A DNA stretch of 64,000 nt from Cliona cf. orientalis (Eukaryota; Porifera; Demospongiae; Clionaida; Clionaidae). The stretch covers positions 6,882,001 through 6,946,000 of the forward strand of contig OZ005707.1 in the NCBI GenBank assembly GCA_963930775.1, given 5' to 3'. Shown piece by piece: positions 58,801 to 61,800 of the stretch (positions within the stretch are counted from its first letter, which is position 1; every line of letters starts with the position of its first letter). The notes under the pieces are model-generated. The model made no database searches. It was given only the letters and a program-made list of their open reading frames with translations, and had not been told where the DNA came from. Made by a program: the position numbers and the translations under genes.

Positions 58801-61800
58801 TCAAGGCTACCACCTTTGCCAAGCAGAGAGCTGATACATTCATCTTGATCGAACCATCAGCTCTAACAGATCTCTCTCCAGCTTCCAACAGAGCCGCAAG
58901 AACCATCTTACAGGTTGATGACTACGTTGGTGACACCGTTGCCCCCCAGCTTCTCAGCTATGCCCTGGATTTGAATGAAAATGCTCTGATATTAAGCTTC
59001 AGTGAGCCCGTGATAGAGAATGAGATCACGCTTAGTGGAATATCTTTGGCCACCACAATGGCTGGTGCTAACAGCTACACTCTTACTGGAGGAACAGTGA
59101 CATCAACTCAACAGAGAACCATTGTGAACATTGCTCTGAATGCTGCTGACCTCATAGCCATCAAGTATGGCAGAGCCACACCTCCCTCAGCCAGTGATAC
59201 ATTCTTGTTTATTGCATCGAGCACTATTGAGGACACCTCAAGAATTGACTTACCAGCTATCTCTGGACTCCAAGCCATCGCTCCAAATATGTTCATTCAG
59301 GACACATCACGACTTGAACTAGTGGCATTCACTCTGGATATCTTCAGAGGTGAAATTGTACTAACTTTCAATGATGTCGTCAACAGCAGTACTTACACTC
59401 AGGCATTTTTCCGGCTACTTGGACAGCGAACAGGAAATCCACAAGTGAACTTCTTTGATACAAGCACTACAAGTCCCAATGGCTTGGAAATTGTTATAAA
59501 TCTTGGACCAAACTTCCGATCTACTCTGCAAGCTGCTGCAGGTGTTGGTACCAGCACTGATAACACCTTCATCGCCATCAGAAACGAACGTGGTATCTTG
59601 GGCTACAATGGAGAGTCAATTGTCCCGATCCCTGAAGACAATGGGCTGCAGGCTGCTGAGTTCATTGGTGGTGGAAATGGAACACAGCTCACCTCCTTCA
59701 CTCTAGACATGAATACGGGCCTCTTGGAAATGCAATTCAACCAAGTAGTGGAGGTAACTTCATACGATCCAACTCTGATAAGCATCCAGGATTCAACTGG
59801 AGAAGTCAATGTTACTCTGTCAGGAGGCACAGCTACTCTTGCCATGGGAGGCCTGCAAGTGAATGTAGACCTCTCAATGACTGATCTAGATGCTCTGAAT
59901 GCACAAGAAAGAGTTGCTATATCTGTCAGAGATACATACATTTTCCTCGTACCTGGTAGTTTCCAAGACAGCTTGGGTGGTGACGTATTTACTCCAGAGC
60001 CTGTCCAAGCCTCTGATGTCATACCAGACATCATTGCACCAACCCTAAATGACTACATACTTGACTTGAACACTGGTGAACTAGTATTGAATTTTAATGA
60101 GGTGATTCTGGCCAGTTCTATCAGACCATCATCTGCTACAATCCACAGTAATATGAATATCAATCTTCCGAGCAGCTCCACTAGGACTCTAACTGGAGGC
60201 ATGGTCACATCTGGAAACAACAGACGCCTCACCTTTGCCCTCAGTGCTGATGACTTAAACTTCCTGAATATTGATGATTCAATAGCTACAGCTGTTGTTG
60301 ATACCTACCTCACTCTCCTGGAGTCGTTTGCAACAGACGCATTTGGCAATAGAATCAATGCTGTGTCTGGGGAAAGGGCTCAGAGAATTGATAGGGACGT
60401 TACTGCGCCCCGGCTTAATCAGTTTGTCCTGGATCTTGACAGTAATATGCTCGTACTCACCTTTAGTGAAGTCATTGAAACCAACTCATTCCGACTCCAG
60501 CTTTTCGCAATCCAAAATTCAGCTACTAGCAATGCTGTGATGCAATCTCTTTCAAATTCAGTAGTGGCTTCAACTGTTGATTCAAACATCATCATCATAG
60601 ACATTCTTCCAATGGATTTATACCCCATCCAAGAGAACATTAACCTTGGAACAGGTATTGACAATACATTTATCAGTATTGGACGTATGGGAATAACGAG
60701 TGGTGCTACAGACAAAGCATCTCCTCCAAATCCCCTCACTGAAATCCTTCCAACTGCCGCTCTGCAGGCTTCTTCTGTCATTGAAGATCAGACCAGTCCA
60801 CGTCTGGAATCATTCTCACTCGCACTCTCTGATGGGAAACTCTTGCTGACATTCACAGAAATAGTCAACATTAGCTCAATTGATCTTGAAAGATTTATCT
60901 TCCAGAGTGCAGCCTCCTCTGCTAATGATTCAGCTGCTCTAAGCAATGATAGTCCAATTGCTACCACCAGAAATGCAGCTATTGTTGAAATAAATCTGAA
61001 CAGGGATGACTTTGATAAGATTCGGACCAACGTAAATATGGGAACTACAGTGGATGACTCCTTCCTGAATCTCACTCTTGGAGCTGTCTATGATATGAGT
61101 GGTAATTCCAATGCTGCTTCACATTCGGCTACCCAAGCCAACACTGTAACACCAGACACCTCTATACCTATGAGACTATCATTTGAGATCGACATGAGTC
61201 GTGGAGTTATCATTTTCTCCTACTCTGAGGCCATCAATGTGGATAGGTTTGATCCTACTAGCATTGTTCTGTTCAATAGCCGTATGTTTACACCATCCTT
61301 TTCTCTGACCTCGGCTAGCAGAGTGATCAGCCCTAGTGGCAGTACAGTGATTGTAGACATCAATGGTGACATCAATCCACTCAGAGAGGCCATGTCATTT
61401 GGTGGTGCAACCAACACCTTTCTCACTCTACGAAGTGGTGCACTAGTTGACTTTGCTAACAATCCAGCTGCTGGAATTACAATGCCCACCCCTCCAGATG
61501 TTTTCACTGCTGATGATGCAGGGCCTTTGCTGACTTCATTCGAGCTTGATCTTAACATAGGACGTCTAACTTTGAACTTTGCTGAGACAATTGTGGCGTC
61601 CACTTTCACCACTGCTCAGCTCATGCTGCAAAATGCTGCAAGAGATGCCATAGAATTTGTTGCCATCACTTCCACAACTTTCCAACGAGACAATAACTTG
61701 GCTTCTGTCATCATCACTCTCAACCCTCGAGATATCGACGAGCTCAACCTCAGACCAGAGCTGGCCACTGGTGTAGCTGATACCTTCATCTCTCTGAGTA

